Positions 1-8,346 of a DNA stretch of 64,000 nucleotides are shown piece by piece. This DNA is from Nocardioides perillae. GTDB lineage: Bacteria > Actinomycetota > Actinomycetes > Propionibacteriales > Nocardioidaceae. The stretch lies in the NCBI RefSeq assembly GCF_013409425.1, contig NZ_JACCAC010000001.1, forward strand, positions 372,001 through 436,000, read 5' to 3'. Position 1 is the stretch's first letter; each line of letters opens with the position of its first letter. Below the pieces are notes generated by a model, which had not been told where the DNA came from, did no database searches, and saw nothing but the letters and a program-made list of their open reading frames with translations. The position numbers and the translations under genes are program-made.

Positions 1-206
1 TCGCCGATGCCGCCGCCACCGCCGCCGTACTCCTCGGGCACGTTGATGCCGAGGTAGCCGTTCTTCCCGATCTCCAGCCACAGGTCGGTCGTCTTCTCGC
101 CGGCGCGTGCCTTGCCGGCGAAGTAGTCGCGGCCGTACTTCGCCGCCAGCTTCGCGACCTGGCGGCGCAGCTCCTGGCGCTCCTCGGGCTCGGTGAACGT
201 GTTCAT
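1..206 (-). CDS. Acyl-CoA dehydrogenase, N-terminal fragment (cut by window edge)
   Basis: Only the first 68 codons are present; the gene continues beyond base 1. The start MNTFTEPEERQELRRQVAKL followed by a region ending in the PEEYGGGG turn is typical of the N-terminal helical domain of FAD-dependent acyl-CoA dehydrogenases, where this turn precedes the substrate-binding helices. The ATG overlaps the TGA of the carboxylase alpha gene by 4 bp (ATGA), so it is the last visible gene of a long operon. It is the second dehydrogenase of this operon (another lies at 3726-4865). Two dehydrogenases in one operon suggest two oxidation steps on one substrate, or substrates of different length. The substrate cannot be read from this fragment. 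Confidence 0.85.
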   Translation of the reverse strand, partial: MNTFTEPEERQELRRQVAKLAAKYGRDYFAGKARAGEKTTDLWLEIGKNGYLGINVPEEYGGGGGGIG

Positions 207-2140
207 GCCTCTCCTCCTCCAGACGCCTCGACCACCGCGAGGACCTCGCCGGCGGCGACCTGCGCGCCGGGTGCTGCTGCGAGCTGGGCCACCGTGCCAG
301 CGGCGGGGGCCGCGACGGTGTGCTGCATCTTCATCGCCTCGAGGACGAGCACGGGCTGCCCCGCCTCGACCGCGTGGCCGGCCTCCACCAGCACCTTGAC
401 CACCGTGCCGGGCATCGGCGCCAGCAGGCTGCCCGCCGACACCGCCGCCGCCGGGTCGGTGAACCGCGGCACCCGCCGCAGCGCGACGTGCCCGGTCGGC
501 CCGTCGACGTCGACGGTCTCGTGGCCGGGCAGGCCGCGGACGGCGCAGGAGTACGCCGTGGCGACGCCGTCGCGCTCGACCACGACCTCGTCGGGGCTCG
601 CGCGCCGGACCGTCACGCCCTCGGCGGCGTAGCCGTCGCGCCCACCCCACCACGACACGGGCTCGTGGCCCTCGAACTCGGTGCGCTGCGGCTGGCTCAC
701 CACGTTGCGCCACGCCACCGGCACGCCCTGCTGCACCGTGCGCGCAGCGCGGTGGGTCTCGGCCACGGCCAGCGCCGCGGCGAGGGTCGCGTCGGGATCC
801 GCCGGGCGCGCCGCGGTGGTGTCGTGCTCGACGAGGAAGGCGGTGCTGAGGTCCTCGTCGAGGAAGCGCGGGTGCCGCAGCACGGCGACGAGCTGGTCGC
901 GGTTGGTGCGCACGCCGTGGATGCGGGCGCGCTGCAGCACCCCGGCGAGCTGGCGCGCCGCCTGGCGCCGGCTCGGCGCGTGCACGACGACCTTCGCCAG
1001 CATCGCGTCGTAGTGCGTCGACACCTCGTTGCCCGCCGCGAAGCCGGCGTCGACCCGCACACCGGGCTCGGCCGGGACGTCGAAGGCGGTGAGGACGCCG
1101 GACTGGGGCTGGTGGTCGGCCGCCGGGTCCTCGGCGTAGAGACGGACCTCGATCGCGTGGCCGCTCGGGGCCACCGGGTCCCGAGACGGTCGCCGCGCGA
1201 CCTCCCCGTCGACCGGCGCACCGCCCCCCTCCGCTGCCCGCAGCTGGAGCTCGACGAGGTCGAGCCCGGTGACGGCCTCGGTCACGGGGTGCTCGACCTG
1301 CAGCCGGGTGTTGACCTCGAGGAAGAAGAACCGCTCGGTGGCGGGGTCGTAGAGGAACTCGACCGTGCCGGCGCCGCGGTAGTCCAGGGCCTCGGCGGCC
1401 GCGCGCGCGGCGTCGTGCAGCGCTGCCCTCACGGCGTCGGACAGCCCGGGGGCGGGCGCCTCCTCGACGACCTTCTGGTGGCGGCGCTGCACCGAGCAGT
1501 CGCGGTCGCCCACGACGGTGGTGCCCATCAGCTGCACCTCGACGTGGCGCCCGCGCTCGACGTACGGCTCGACGAAGACGGTGCCGTCGCCGAAGGCCGA
1601 CGCCGCCTCGGCCTCGGCGCCCGCGACCTCCCCGGCGAGGTCGCCCAGACGGCGCACGACGCGCATGCCGCGCCCACCGCCGCCCGCGGAGGCCTTCACC
1701 AGCAGCGGGAGGTCGGCCTCGGTCGGCTGCTCCGGCGCGGTGAGCACCGGCACGCCCGCGGCGGCCATCAGCTCCTTGGCGCGGACCTTGGAGCCCATCG
1801 CCTCGATCGACTCCGGCGACGGCCCGACCCAGACCAGCCCGGCCTCGAGCACGGCGCGGGCGAAGGCGGCGTTCTCCGAGAGGAAGCCGTAGCCGGGGTG
1901 GACCGCGTCGGCCCCCGTGCGCCGGGCGGCGTCGAGCAGCAGGTCGACCCGCAGGTAGGTCTCGGCCGGGGTGACCCCGGGCAGCCGCACGGCCCGGTCG
2001 GCCTCGGCGACGTAGGGCAGGTCGGCGTCGGCGTCGGAGTGCACGGCGACGGTGTCGATGCCGAGACGCCGGCACGTGCGGAAGACGCGGCTCGCGATCT
2101 CGGCTCGATTGGCGACCAGCAGGCGGGTGATCGTGGGCAT
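203..2140 (-). CDS. Biotin-dependent acyl-CoA carboxylase alpha subunit (biotin carboxylase + biotin carrier)
   Basis: A 645-aa protein that carboxylates its own biotin with ATP and bicarbonate and hands the carboxyl group to the beta subunit encoded just upstream. The biotin carboxylase domain opens with LLVANRAEIASRV. The ATP-grasp glycine loop (KASAGGGGRGMR) is at about 149-160, and NTRLQVEHPVTE lies further on. The carrier domain near the C-terminus has EAMKMQ, with the biotinyl lysine at about residue 604. This length and order match alpha subunits of methylcrotonyl-, geranyl- and propionyl-CoA carboxylases. I chose the ATG at 2140 because homology begins there; an open frame continues to 2191 without conserved sequence. 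It starts 11 bp after the beta-subunit stop and overlaps the next gene by 4 bp. Confidence 0.93.
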   Translation of the reverse strand: MPTITRLLVANRAEIASRVFRTCRRLGIDTVAVHSDADADLPYVAEADRAVRLPGVTPAETYLRVDLLLDAARRTGADAVHPGYGFLSENAAFARAVLEAGLVWVGPSPESIEAMGSKVRAKELMAAAGVPVLTAPEQPTEADLPLLVKASAGGGGRGMRVVRRLGDLAGEVAGAEAEAASAFGDGTVFVEPYVERGRHVEVQLMGTTVVGDRDCSVQRRHQKVVEEAPAPGLSDAVRAALHDAARAAAEALDYRGAGTVEFLYDPATERFFFLEVNTRLQVEHPVTEAVTGLDLVELQLRAAEGGGAPVDGEVARRPSRDPVAPSGHAIEVRLYAEDPAADHQPQSGVLTAFDVPAEPGVRVDAGFAAGNEVSTHYDAMLAKVVVHAPSRRQAARQLAGVLQRARIHGVRTNRDQLVAVLRHPRFLDEDLSTAFLVEHDTTAARPADPDATLAAALAVAETHRAARTVQQGVPVAWRNVVSQPQRTEFEGHEPVSWWGGRDGYAAEGVTVRRASPDEVVVERDGVATAYSCAVRGLPGHETVDVDGPTGHVALRRVPRFTDPAAAVSAGSLLAPMPGTVVKVLVEAGHAVEAGQPVLVLEAMKMQHTVAAPAAGTVAQLAAAPGAQVAAGEVLAVVEASGGGEA

Positions 2141-2151
2141 CTCGACGTCCC

Positions 2152-3729
2152 TCACATCCGGAAGACGCCGTAGCCGCCGGCGCCCTCCCACGGTCGGTTC
2201 TCGATCACGGACAGGCAGATGCCGAGCACGGTGCGGGTGTCGCGCGGGTCGAGCACCCCGTCGTCGTAGAGCATCCCGGAGAGGAAGTGCGGCAGGCTCT
2301 GCTCCTCCACCGACGCCTCGACGAAGGCACGCACCTGGGCGTCGGCGTCCTCGTCGAAGGGCTGGCCGCGCGCCTCCGCCGCCGCCCGGGAGACCAGCGA
2401 CATCACGCCGGCGAGCTGCGCGGGTCCCATCACCGCCGACTTCGCGCTCGGCCAGGTGAAGAGGAAGCGCGGGTCGTAGGCGCGACCGTTCATGCCGTAG
2501 TTGCCGGCCCCGTAGGAGGCGCCCATGATCACCGTCAGGTGCGGCACGGTCGAGTTGGAGATCGCGTTGATCATCATCGCGCCGTGCTTGATGATGCCGC
2601 CCTGCTCGTAGTCCTTGCCGACCATGTAGCCGGTGGTGTTGTGCAGGAAGAGCAGCGGCGTCGAGGTCTGGTTGGCCAGCTGCACGAACTGCGCGGCCTT
2701 CTGCGCCTCCTCGCTGAAGAGCACCCCCTGCGCGTTGGCGAGGATGCCCACCGGGCGCCCGTGGATGCGCGCCCAGCCGGTGACCAGCGAGGTGCCGTAG
2801 AGCGGCTTGAACTCGTCAAAGGCCACGGCATTGGTCGCGCTGACCCCGTCGCACACCCGCCGGACCACCTCACGCGGGTCGAAGGGCTCCTTGAGGTCGG
2901 CCGGCACGAGGTCGAGCAGCTCGTCGGGGTCGGCGTCCGGCTCGGCGTACGCCGGGGGCGCGGCCGTGCGCTGCCGGCCCAGCCGGGCGACGATGCGGCG
3001 CCCGATGCGGATCGCGTCGCGCTCGTCCTCGGCGAGGTAGTCGGCGAGGCCGGAGACCCGGGCGTGCATCTCGGCACCGCCGAGCGACTCGTCGTCGGAC
3101 TCCTCCCCGGTCGCCATCTTGACCAGGGGCGGACCGCCCAGGAAGACCTTGGCCTGCTCCTTGACCATGACGGTGTAGTCGCTCATGCCGGGCACGTAGG
3201 CCCCGCCCGCGGTCGAGTTGCCGAAGACCAGCGCGACGGTCGGGCGGCGGTCGGCGGACGACCGCGTGAGGTCGCGGAAGAGCTTGCCGCCCGGGATGAA
3301 GATCTCCTTCTGCGTCGGCAGGTCGGCGCCGCCGGACTCGACGAGGGAGACCGTGGGCAGCCCGTTCTCCTCGGCGACCTGGGCGGCGCGGAAGATCTTC
3401 TTGACCGTCCACGGGTTCGAGGCGCCGCCCTTGACCGACGGGTCGTTGGCGGTGATGACGCACTCCACGCCCTCGACGACGCCGATGCCGGTCACGACGC
3501 TCGCCCCGACGGTGAAGTCGGAGCCCCACCCGGCGAGCGGGCTGAGCTCGAGGAAGGCCGAGCCCTCGTCGACGAGCAGCTCGATGCGCTCGCGCGGCAG
3601 CAGCTTGCCGCGCGCGTGGTGGCGCGCGACGTACTTCTCCCCGCCGCCGGCGACCGCCTTCGCGTGCTCGGCGTCGAGCGCCGCGAGCTTCTCGAGCATC
3701 GCCTCGCGATTGGTGGTGGGCGCGCTCAT
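2152..3729 (-). CDS. Acyl-CoA carboxylase beta subunit (carboxyltransferase), methylcrotonyl/geranyl-CoA type
   Basis: A 525-aa carboxyltransferase that moves the carboxyl group from biotin to an acyl-CoA. The first crotonase-fold half carries GNSTAGGAYVPGMSDY at about 180-195. The second half carries GASYGAGNYGMNGRAYDPRF, an oxyanion segment that I associate with methylcrotonyl- and geranyl-CoA carboxylases rather than propionyl-CoA carboxylases. The ATG at 3729 overlaps the upstream dehydrogenase stop by 4 bp (ATGA). With an AtuA-like protein in the same operon, the substrate is probably a branched, beta-methyl unsaturated acyl-CoA, from leucine or acyclic terpenes. No HMG-CoA lyase or glutaconyl-CoA hydratase is visible, so the pathway is incomplete here. 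Confidence 0.92.
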   Translation of the reverse strand: MSAPTTNREAMLEKLAALDAEHAKAVAGGGEKYVARHHARGKLLPRERIELLVDEGSAFLELSPLAGWGSDFTVGASVVTGIGVVEGVECVITANDPSVKGGASNPWTVKKIFRAAQVAEENGLPTVSLVESGGADLPTQKEIFIPGGKLFRDLTRSSADRRPTVALVFGNSTAGGAYVPGMSDYTVMVKEQAKVFLGGPPLVKMATGEESDDESLGGAEMHARVSGLADYLAEDERDAIRIGRRIVARLGRQRTAAPPAYAEPDADPDELLDLVPADLKEPFDPREVVRRVCDGVSATNAVAFDEFKPLYGTSLVTGWARIHGRPVGILANAQGVLFSEEAQKAAQFVQLANQTSTPLLFLHNTTGYMVGKDYEQGGIIKHGAMMINAISNSTVPHLTVIMGASYGAGNYGMNGRAYDPRFLFTWPSAKSAVMGPAQLAGVMSLVSRAAAEARGQPFDEDADAQVRAFVEASVEEQSLPHFLSGMLYDDGVLDPRDTRTVLGICLSVIENRPWEGAGGYGVFRM

Positions 3730-4865
3730 GCGGTGTAGCCGAGCAGCTTGGCGGCGAGGTCGGTGAGGACCTCGGTGGCACCGCCGCCGATGGGCAGCAG
3801 CCGGGCGTCGCGGTAGTGCATCTCGACCTCCGTGCCGTGCATGTAGCCGACGCCGCCGTGCAGCTGCACCGCCTGGTCGCACACGGCCGTGGCCGTCTCG
3901 ACCGCGGTCTGCTTGGCCAGGCACGCCTCGGCGACGACCGTCTCGCCGGCGACGTGGCGACGCGCGACCTCGTGGGTGTAGGCCCGCGCGACCTCGACCT
4001 GCCGGTGCATCTCGACGAGCTGGTGTCGCACGACCTGCCGGCTCACCAGCGGCTTGCCGAAGGTCTCGCGGCGCCGGCAGTGCTCCACCGTGAGCGCGAG
4101 CGAGCGGGCCGCGATGCCGTAGGCGTGGACCGCGAGCGCGATGCGCTCGACGACGAACTGCTCGGCGATGTACCAGAAGCCGGCGTCCTGCTCGCCGACG
4201 AGGTTGCCGACCGGCACCCGCACGTCGACGTAGGAGAGCTCGGCGGTGTCGGAGCAGTGCCAGCCCATCTTCTCGAGCTTCCGGTCGACCGAGAAGCCGG
4301 GCGCGTCGGTGTCGACCACGAGCAGGCTGACGCCGCCGGCGCCGGGGCCCCCGGTGCGCACCGCGGTGGTGACGAAGTCGGCGCGGGTGCCGGAGGTGAT
4401 GAACGTCTTCGACCCGTTGACCACGAAGTGGTCGCCGTCGCGCACCGCGGTCGTGCGCAGCGCGCCGACGTCGGAGCCCCCGCCGGGCTCGGTGACCGCG
4501 AGCGACCCGACGAGCTCGCCGGCCAGCGTCGGGCGGACGTAGCGGTCCACGAGCTCGGGCGAGCCCTGTGCGGAGATGTGCGGCAGGGCGATCCCGTGGG
4601 TGAAGAGGGCGGAGAGCAGGCCGCTCGAGGCGCCCTCGGCGAGCATCCCCTCCTGCAGCGCGACCGTGTCGAGCAGGTCGCCGCCCTCACCACCCTGCTC
4701 CTCGGGGAAGCCGAGGCCGAGCAGGCCCTGCTTCGCCGCGGCGCGGTGCAGCTCGCGCGGCACCTCGCGGGCCGCCTCCCACTCCTGCAGGTGCGGCGCG
4801 ACCTCGCGCCGCGTGAACTCCGCCCCGAGCGCGGTGAGCGCTCGACGGTCCTCGGGTGTGCTCAC
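3726..4865 (-). CDS. Acyl-CoA dehydrogenase with isovaleryl-CoA-dehydrogenase-type catalytic glutamate
   Basis: A 379-aa FAD enzyme that introduces the alpha,beta double bond into an acyl-CoA and passes electrons to ETF. The FAD/substrate motif VTEPGGGSD is at about 134-142. At the usual catalytic position near the C-terminus (YEGTSEIQ in medium-chain enzymes) it reads PIGGGATEV, so that glutamate is missing. Instead Glu240 in FVVERIALA matches the position used by isovaleryl- and long-chain enzymes. This supports a branched substrate, which fits the carboxylase next door. The GTG start at 4865 overlaps the AtuA-like gene stop (GTGA), and the stop overlaps the carboxylase start (ATGA). Confidence 0.92.
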   Translation of the reverse strand: MSTPEDRRALTALGAEFTRREVAPHLQEWEAAREVPRELHRAAAKQGLLGLGFPEEQGGEGGDLLDTVALQEGMLAEGASSGLLSALFTHGIALPHISAQGSPELVDRYVRPTLAGELVGSLAVTEPGGGSDVGALRTTAVRDGDHFVVNGSKTFITSGTRADFVTTAVRTGGPGAGGVSLLVVDTDAPGFSVDRKLEKMGWHCSDTAELSYVDVRVPVGNLVGEQDAGFWYIAEQFVVERIALAVHAYGIAARSLALTVEHCRRRETFGKPLVSRQVVRHQLVEMHRQVEVARAYTHEVARRHVAGETVVAEACLAKQTAVETATAVCDQAVQLHGGVGYMHGTEVEMHYRDARLLPIGGGATEVLTDLAAKLLGYTA

Positions 4866-6694
4866 AGCAGTCCCTCCTCGATGTGGACCGTCCGCGAGCG
4901 CACCCACTCGCCGAGGGCCTTGGCCTGCGGGTCGAAGCGGGTCGACGCGGCCACGCCGTCGCCGAGCAGCCCGCGGACCAGCACGTTGACGCCGCCGAGG
5001 TTCGGCAGCACGAAGACCTCGACGTCGAGGTCGGCCGCCTCGGGCACGAGCTCGCGCACCTTCCGCGGCGTGATCAGCTTCTGCAGCCACCGCGACCGCG
5101 CGGCGTGCTGCTCGGGCGGTGCGCCGTCGTGCGCCACCCACAGCCCGAGGTTGGCGTCGCCGCCCTTGTCGCCGGAGCGGGCGTGGACGAAGGTGCCGAG
5201 CGGCAGCCGGCGGGTGAGGGTGTCCTGCGGGGCGGGGTAGGGCGAGGGGCGGCGGCCCGCCTCGCCCGCGCCGTCGTCCTCCTCGGGCGGGGCCAGCACG
5301 GTGGGGTCGGCGACGACCTCGCGGCGGCCGTCGGCGTGCACCACGGTGTGCTCCACGAGGGAGCGCTCGACGTAGGCCGGGCGGTAGACGCCGTACGGCG
5401 TGGGCGCGGCAGGCGGGCCGGTCAGGGTGAAGCCGGGGTAGGACGCGAGCGCGAGCTCGACGACGGCCGCCGTGAACGGCTTGCCGACCGGGCCGGGCTC
5501 GGGGTCCTTCACGCTGCAGCGCAGCAGCACCGAGGCGGCCTCCTCGGTCTCCGCGTCGAGCGCGGGCTGGGTGACCTGGCTCCAGTGCACCTCGGCGGGC
5601 CGGCGGCCGCCGGCGTCGAGCGCCGCGTCGAGCTGCGCGCGCACCCAGGCCGCCTTGGCCTCGACGTCGAGACCGGTGAGCACCAGCTCGGCGGTGTTCC
5701 GCCAGCCGCCCAGCTCGTTGACGCACACCTTGAGACGCCCCGGCGGCGCGGAGCCGCGCACGCCGCTGAGGCGGACCCGGTCCTCCCCGGCCTGCTCCAG
5801 CTCGACGGTGTCGAGGTGGGTGGTGACGTCGGGACCGAGGTAGCGGGCGGACTGGACCTCGTAGAGCAGCTGCGCGGTGACGGTGTCGACCGTGACGGCG
5901 CCGCCGGTGCCGGGGTGCTTGGTGATCGTCGCGGAGCCGTCGGCCGCGAGCTCGGCCAGCGGGAAGCCGAGCGGGCGGCTCCAGGGCTCGGGGTCGGCCG
6001 CACGGAGGGCCAGCGCGCCGGAGAAGTTGCCGCCGGTGGCCTGTGTGCCGCACTCGAGCACGTGCCCGACCACGACCGCGCCGGCGAGGGCGTCGTGGTG
6101 CGCGGGGTCGAGGGTCCAGCCGAAGTGGGCCACCGCGGGGCCCACGACCAGGCTGGCGTCGGTGACGCGGCCCGTGACGACGACGTCCGCGCCACCGCGC
6201 AGCGCGGCCGCGATGCCTGCGCCGCCCAGGTAGGCGTTGACGGTCAGAGCGCCCTCGGCGCCGGCCTCCGCGGCGCGGGACCGCAGGTCGTCGCCCTCGA
6301 CGTGGGCGACCGCCGCGTCGAGGCCGAGGCCGCGGGCGACCTCGCGGATCCGCTCGGCCAGCCCTGCGGGGTTGAGGCCGCCGGCGTTGGCGACGAGCCG
6401 GGTGCCGCGCTCCAGCGCGAGGCCGAGGCACTCCTCGGCCTGCCGCACGAAGGTCCGGGCGTAGCCGGCGCCGGGGTCCTTCAGCGTGTCCTTGCCGAGG
6501 ATGAGCATCGTCAGCTCGGCCAGGTAGTCGCCGGTGAGCACGTCGAGCGGGCCGCCCTCGAGCATCTCGCGCATCGCCGACAGGCGGTCGCCGTAGAAGC
6601 CCGAGCAGTTGCCGATCCGGAGGACGTCCGCAGCGGGCTCCGCGGCGGGCTCCGCGGCGGGCTCCGCGGCGGGCTCGGCGGACGTGCCGCTCAC
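4862..6694 (-). CDS. AtuA-like protein (DUF1446 plus C-terminal AtuA-type domain)
   Basis: A 610-aa protein resembling AtuA of the Pseudomonas acyclic terpene utilisation cluster. The DUF1446 region begins near residue 28 with LRIGNCSGFYGDR and includes TGDYLAELTMLILGK. A smaller C-terminal domain contains HARSGDKGGDANLG and VLPNLGGVNVLVRG. Its biochemical role is unknown; the family typically sits beside acyl-CoA carboxylases and dehydrogenases, as here. The extreme N-terminus is a short repeat (four AEP-A units) coded by a 12-bp DNA repeat before conserved sequence begins, so it is probably a dispensable tail. The GTG start at 6694 overlaps the previous stop by 4 bp. Confidence 0.85.
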   Translation of the reverse strand: MSGTSAEPAAEPAAEPAAEPAADVLRIGNCSGFYGDRLSAMREMLEGGPLDVLTGDYLAELTMLILGKDTLKDPGAGYARTFVRQAEECLGLALERGTRLVANAGGLNPAGLAERIREVARGLGLDAAVAHVEGDDLRSRAAEAGAEGALTVNAYLGGAGIAAALRGGADVVVTGRVTDASLVVGPAVAHFGWTLDPAHHDALAGAVVVGHVLECGTQATGGNFSGALALRAADPEPWSRPLGFPLAELAADGSATITKHPGTGGAVTVDTVTAQLLYEVQSARYLGPDVTTHLDTVELEQAGEDRVRLSGVRGSAPPGRLKVCVNELGGWRNTAELVLTGLDVEAKAAWVRAQLDAALDAGGRRPAEVHWSQVTQPALDAETEEAASVLLRCSVKDPEPGPVGKPFTAAVVELALASYPGFTLTGPPAAPTPYGVYRPAYVERSLVEHTVVHADGRREVVADPTVLAPPEEDDGAGEAGRRPSPYPAPQDTLTRRLPLGTFVHARSGDKGGDANLGLWVAHDGAPPEQHAARSRWLQKLITPRKVRELVPEAADLDVEVFVLPNLGGVNVLVRGLLGDGVAASTRFDPQAKALGEWVRSRTVHIEEGLL

Positions 6695-7494
6695 CGCTGC
6701 GCCCGTCCGCCGCCGGGAGGGCCGGCGAAGGCCTGGGCGATGCCCAGCCACTGCTCGGCGTCGTCGCCGACGGCCACCAGGTCGGTGTCGGCACGGTGCC
6801 GGCGCTGGGTCGCCAGCAGCGCGAAGTCCCACGCCGAGCCGCTGACCCGCTGCGCGGCGTCGTCGGGGCCGTAGGTCAGCACCTCGCCACCGGGGAGGGT
6901 CAGCTCGACCCGCGGCTCCTCGGCAGGCGGCTCCATCCCGTGGGTGGCGTAGGCGAACCCGCGGGTGCGCACGCCGAGGTGGACGACGTGGCGCACCCGG
7001 TCGTGCGGGTCCGGCTCAGCGCCGAGGCCGGCGGCGGCGAGGCCCTCGGCGACGTCGAGGCCGTGGGCCCAGGTCTCCATGTAGCGGGCCGTGGCCATCG
7101 ACGCGGCGCTCATGGGCGGGCCGAACCACGGCAGCTTCGTGCCGGCGGGCAGCGTGGTCAGCACCTCGACGAGCGTCTCTCGCCCGTGCCGCCAGCGCTC
7201 GAGCAGCTCCGCACCAGGCGCGCGCGCCCCCTCGGCCGCGGCGTCGTCGACGAAGCCGTCGGGCGCCGCGACCGCGGCGGCGACCAGCTGGTCCCACCCG
7301 GCGCGGTCGGTCGCGGCCAGCACGGCTGCCTCGTCGGTCCAGGCGAGGTGGGCGACCTGGTGCGCGACGTCCCAGCCCTCCGCGGGCGTCGGCGTGCGCC
7401 ACTGCTCGTCGCTCAGTGGTGCGAGCAGCGCGTCGACCGCGGCCTGCTCGGCGGCCAGGTCGGCGAGGACCTGCTCGAGGACGGTTCCGCTCAC
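6691..7494 (-). CDS. TIGR03084-type DinB-fold metal-binding protein
   Basis: A 267-aa member of the mycothiol-dependent maleylpyruvate isomerase/DinB superfamily, TIGR03084 branch. The N-terminal four-helix part carries the metal-ligand pattern WDVAHQVAHLAWTDE (His45, His49) and a later ETWAHGLDVAE. The C-terminal part is typical of proteins that accompany AtuA-like genes in actinobacteria. Function is not established; a thiol-transfer or thiol-dependent isomerase step is the family-based guess. The GTG start at 7494 overlaps the tetR stop and its own stop overlaps the AtuA-like start, so it is co-transcribed and translationally coupled with both. Confidence 0.82.
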   Translation of the reverse strand: MSGTVLEQVLADLAAEQAAVDALLAPLSDEQWRTPTPAEGWDVAHQVAHLAWTDEAAVLAATDRAGWDQLVAAAVAAPDGFVDDAAAEGARAPGAELLERWRHGRETLVEVLTTLPAGTKLPWFGPPMSAASMATARYMETWAHGLDVAEGLAAAGLGAEPDPHDRVRHVVHLGVRTRGFAYATHGMEPPAEEPRVELTLPGGEVLTYGPDDAAQRVSGSAWDFALLATQRRHRADTDLVAVGDDAEQWLGIAQAFAGPPGGGRAQR

Positions 7495-8177
7495 GGCTGC
7501 TCCTGCGGGTCGGTGCTGCGCGGGTCGGTGCTGCGCGGCTCGGCGAGCAGGCGCTCCTCGAGGACCAGCGCCCACTGGTCGAGGATCCCGGCGCGGCGCC
7601 GGGAGTCGTCGGTGATGGTGTCGGCGAGGCCGAGGCCGCGCACCAGGTCGAGGGTGGCCTGCACGAGCTCGCGCGCGCCCGGCCGCGACTCGTCGACGCC
7701 GAGCATCTCCACGCTCACGCGGTGGGCGTCGCGGCCGACCCGCTGCTCGAGCGGCCCGACCGCGGCCAGCAGCGCTTCGTCGGTGCGGGCGGCCACCCAC
7801 AGCTCGAGCGCGGCGGTGAAGACCGGGCTCGTGAAGTGGTCGGCGAGCACCTGCAGCACCGCCCGGGTGCGGTGCGGACCGGCCGGCAGGGCGTGGGCGG
7901 CCGCGGCCAGCTCGGCGCCGCGCACCTCGGTCAGGTGCTCGACCGCCGCGACCACGAGGTCGTTCTTGGTCGGGAAGTGGTGCAGCTGCGCACCCCGGCT
8001 CACCCCCGCCCGTTGCGAGACCAGGGTGGTCGTCGTGCCGGCGAAGCCGTGCTCGACCAGGCAGTCGACCGTCGCCTCGAGCAGGCGCGCGCGCATCGCG
8101 CGGCTCCGCTCGCCCTGCGGCACCCGGGCGGCGGCACCGGGCGGCGTCGCCGTGGCCGGGGTGGGTGAGGTGGGCAC
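7491..8177 (-). CDS. TetR-family regulator, first gene of the AtuA-like operon
   Basis: A 228-aa regulator. The N-terminal helix-turn-helix runs from RAMRARLLEATVDCLVEHG to QLHHFPTKNDLV, and the divergent C-terminal ligand domain would sense a pathway intermediate. As first gene of a chain of overlapping genes it likely controls its own operon. I prefer the GTG at 8177 over a TTG at 8213: the TTG would lie inside the apparent -35 box, and a -10-like GAGGAT ends 6 nt before the GTG, which fits a leaderless message. A near-perfect palindrome covers the -35 region (see regulatory entry). Confidence 0.88.
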   Translation of the reverse strand: MPTSPTPATATPPGAAARVPQGERSRAMRARLLEATVDCLVEHGFAGTTTTLVSQRAGVSRGAQLHHFPTKNDLVVAAVEHLTEVRGAELAAAAHALPAGPHRTRAVLQVLADHFTSPVFTAALELWVAARTDEALLAAVGPLEQRVGRDAHRVSVEMLGVDESRPGARELVQATLDLVRGLGLADTITDDSRRRAGILDQWALVLEERLLAEPRSTDPRSTDPQEQP

Positions 8178-8183
8178 GGCGCC

Positions 8184-8221
8184 ATCCTCACGGCGTACCG
8201 AACAAACAGTCAAGCCTGACT
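8184..8221 (-). promoter_or_regulatory. Promoter and palindromic operator of the tetR/AtuA-like operon
   Basis: On the minus strand TTGACT (8213-8208) is followed after 18 bp by GAGGAT (8189-8184), which ends 6 nt before the GTG. AGTCAAGCCTGACT at 8208-8221 is a palindrome matching at 12 of 14 positions and overlaps the -35 box, the classic place for autorepression by TetR. Confidence 0.6.
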
Positions 8222-8242
8222 TTTTCTGCAGCTGCCCCCGAG

Positions 8243-8290
8243 CTGCGTCATGCGGTCGGTGCGCAGTCGCGTCGCGGTCGCATGACGCAG
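8243..8290. repeat. Dispersed palindromic repeat, family A, copy 1
   Basis: Perfect 12-bp arms CTGCGTCATGCG (8243-8254) and CGCATGACGCAG (8279-8290) enclose a 24-bp GC-rich centre. It lies 57 bp beyond the stop of the endonuclease-like gene (minus strand). Two further copies with the same arms and the same 24-bp spacing lie at 25776-25821 and 25862-25907. It may act as a transcript-end hairpin, but its recurrence marks it as a repeat. Confidence 0.85.
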
Positions 8291-8346
8291 CAGCGGGAGG
8301 GACGCACCCCCGGGCTCTCCCGCACGGTGGGGGCGGCGGTGGCCCG

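Noticed and set aside
8178..8213. TTG at 8213 as start of the tetR gene
   Set aside because: It would be inside the -35 box and operator; the GTG at 8177 fits the -10 spacing and the family N-terminus.
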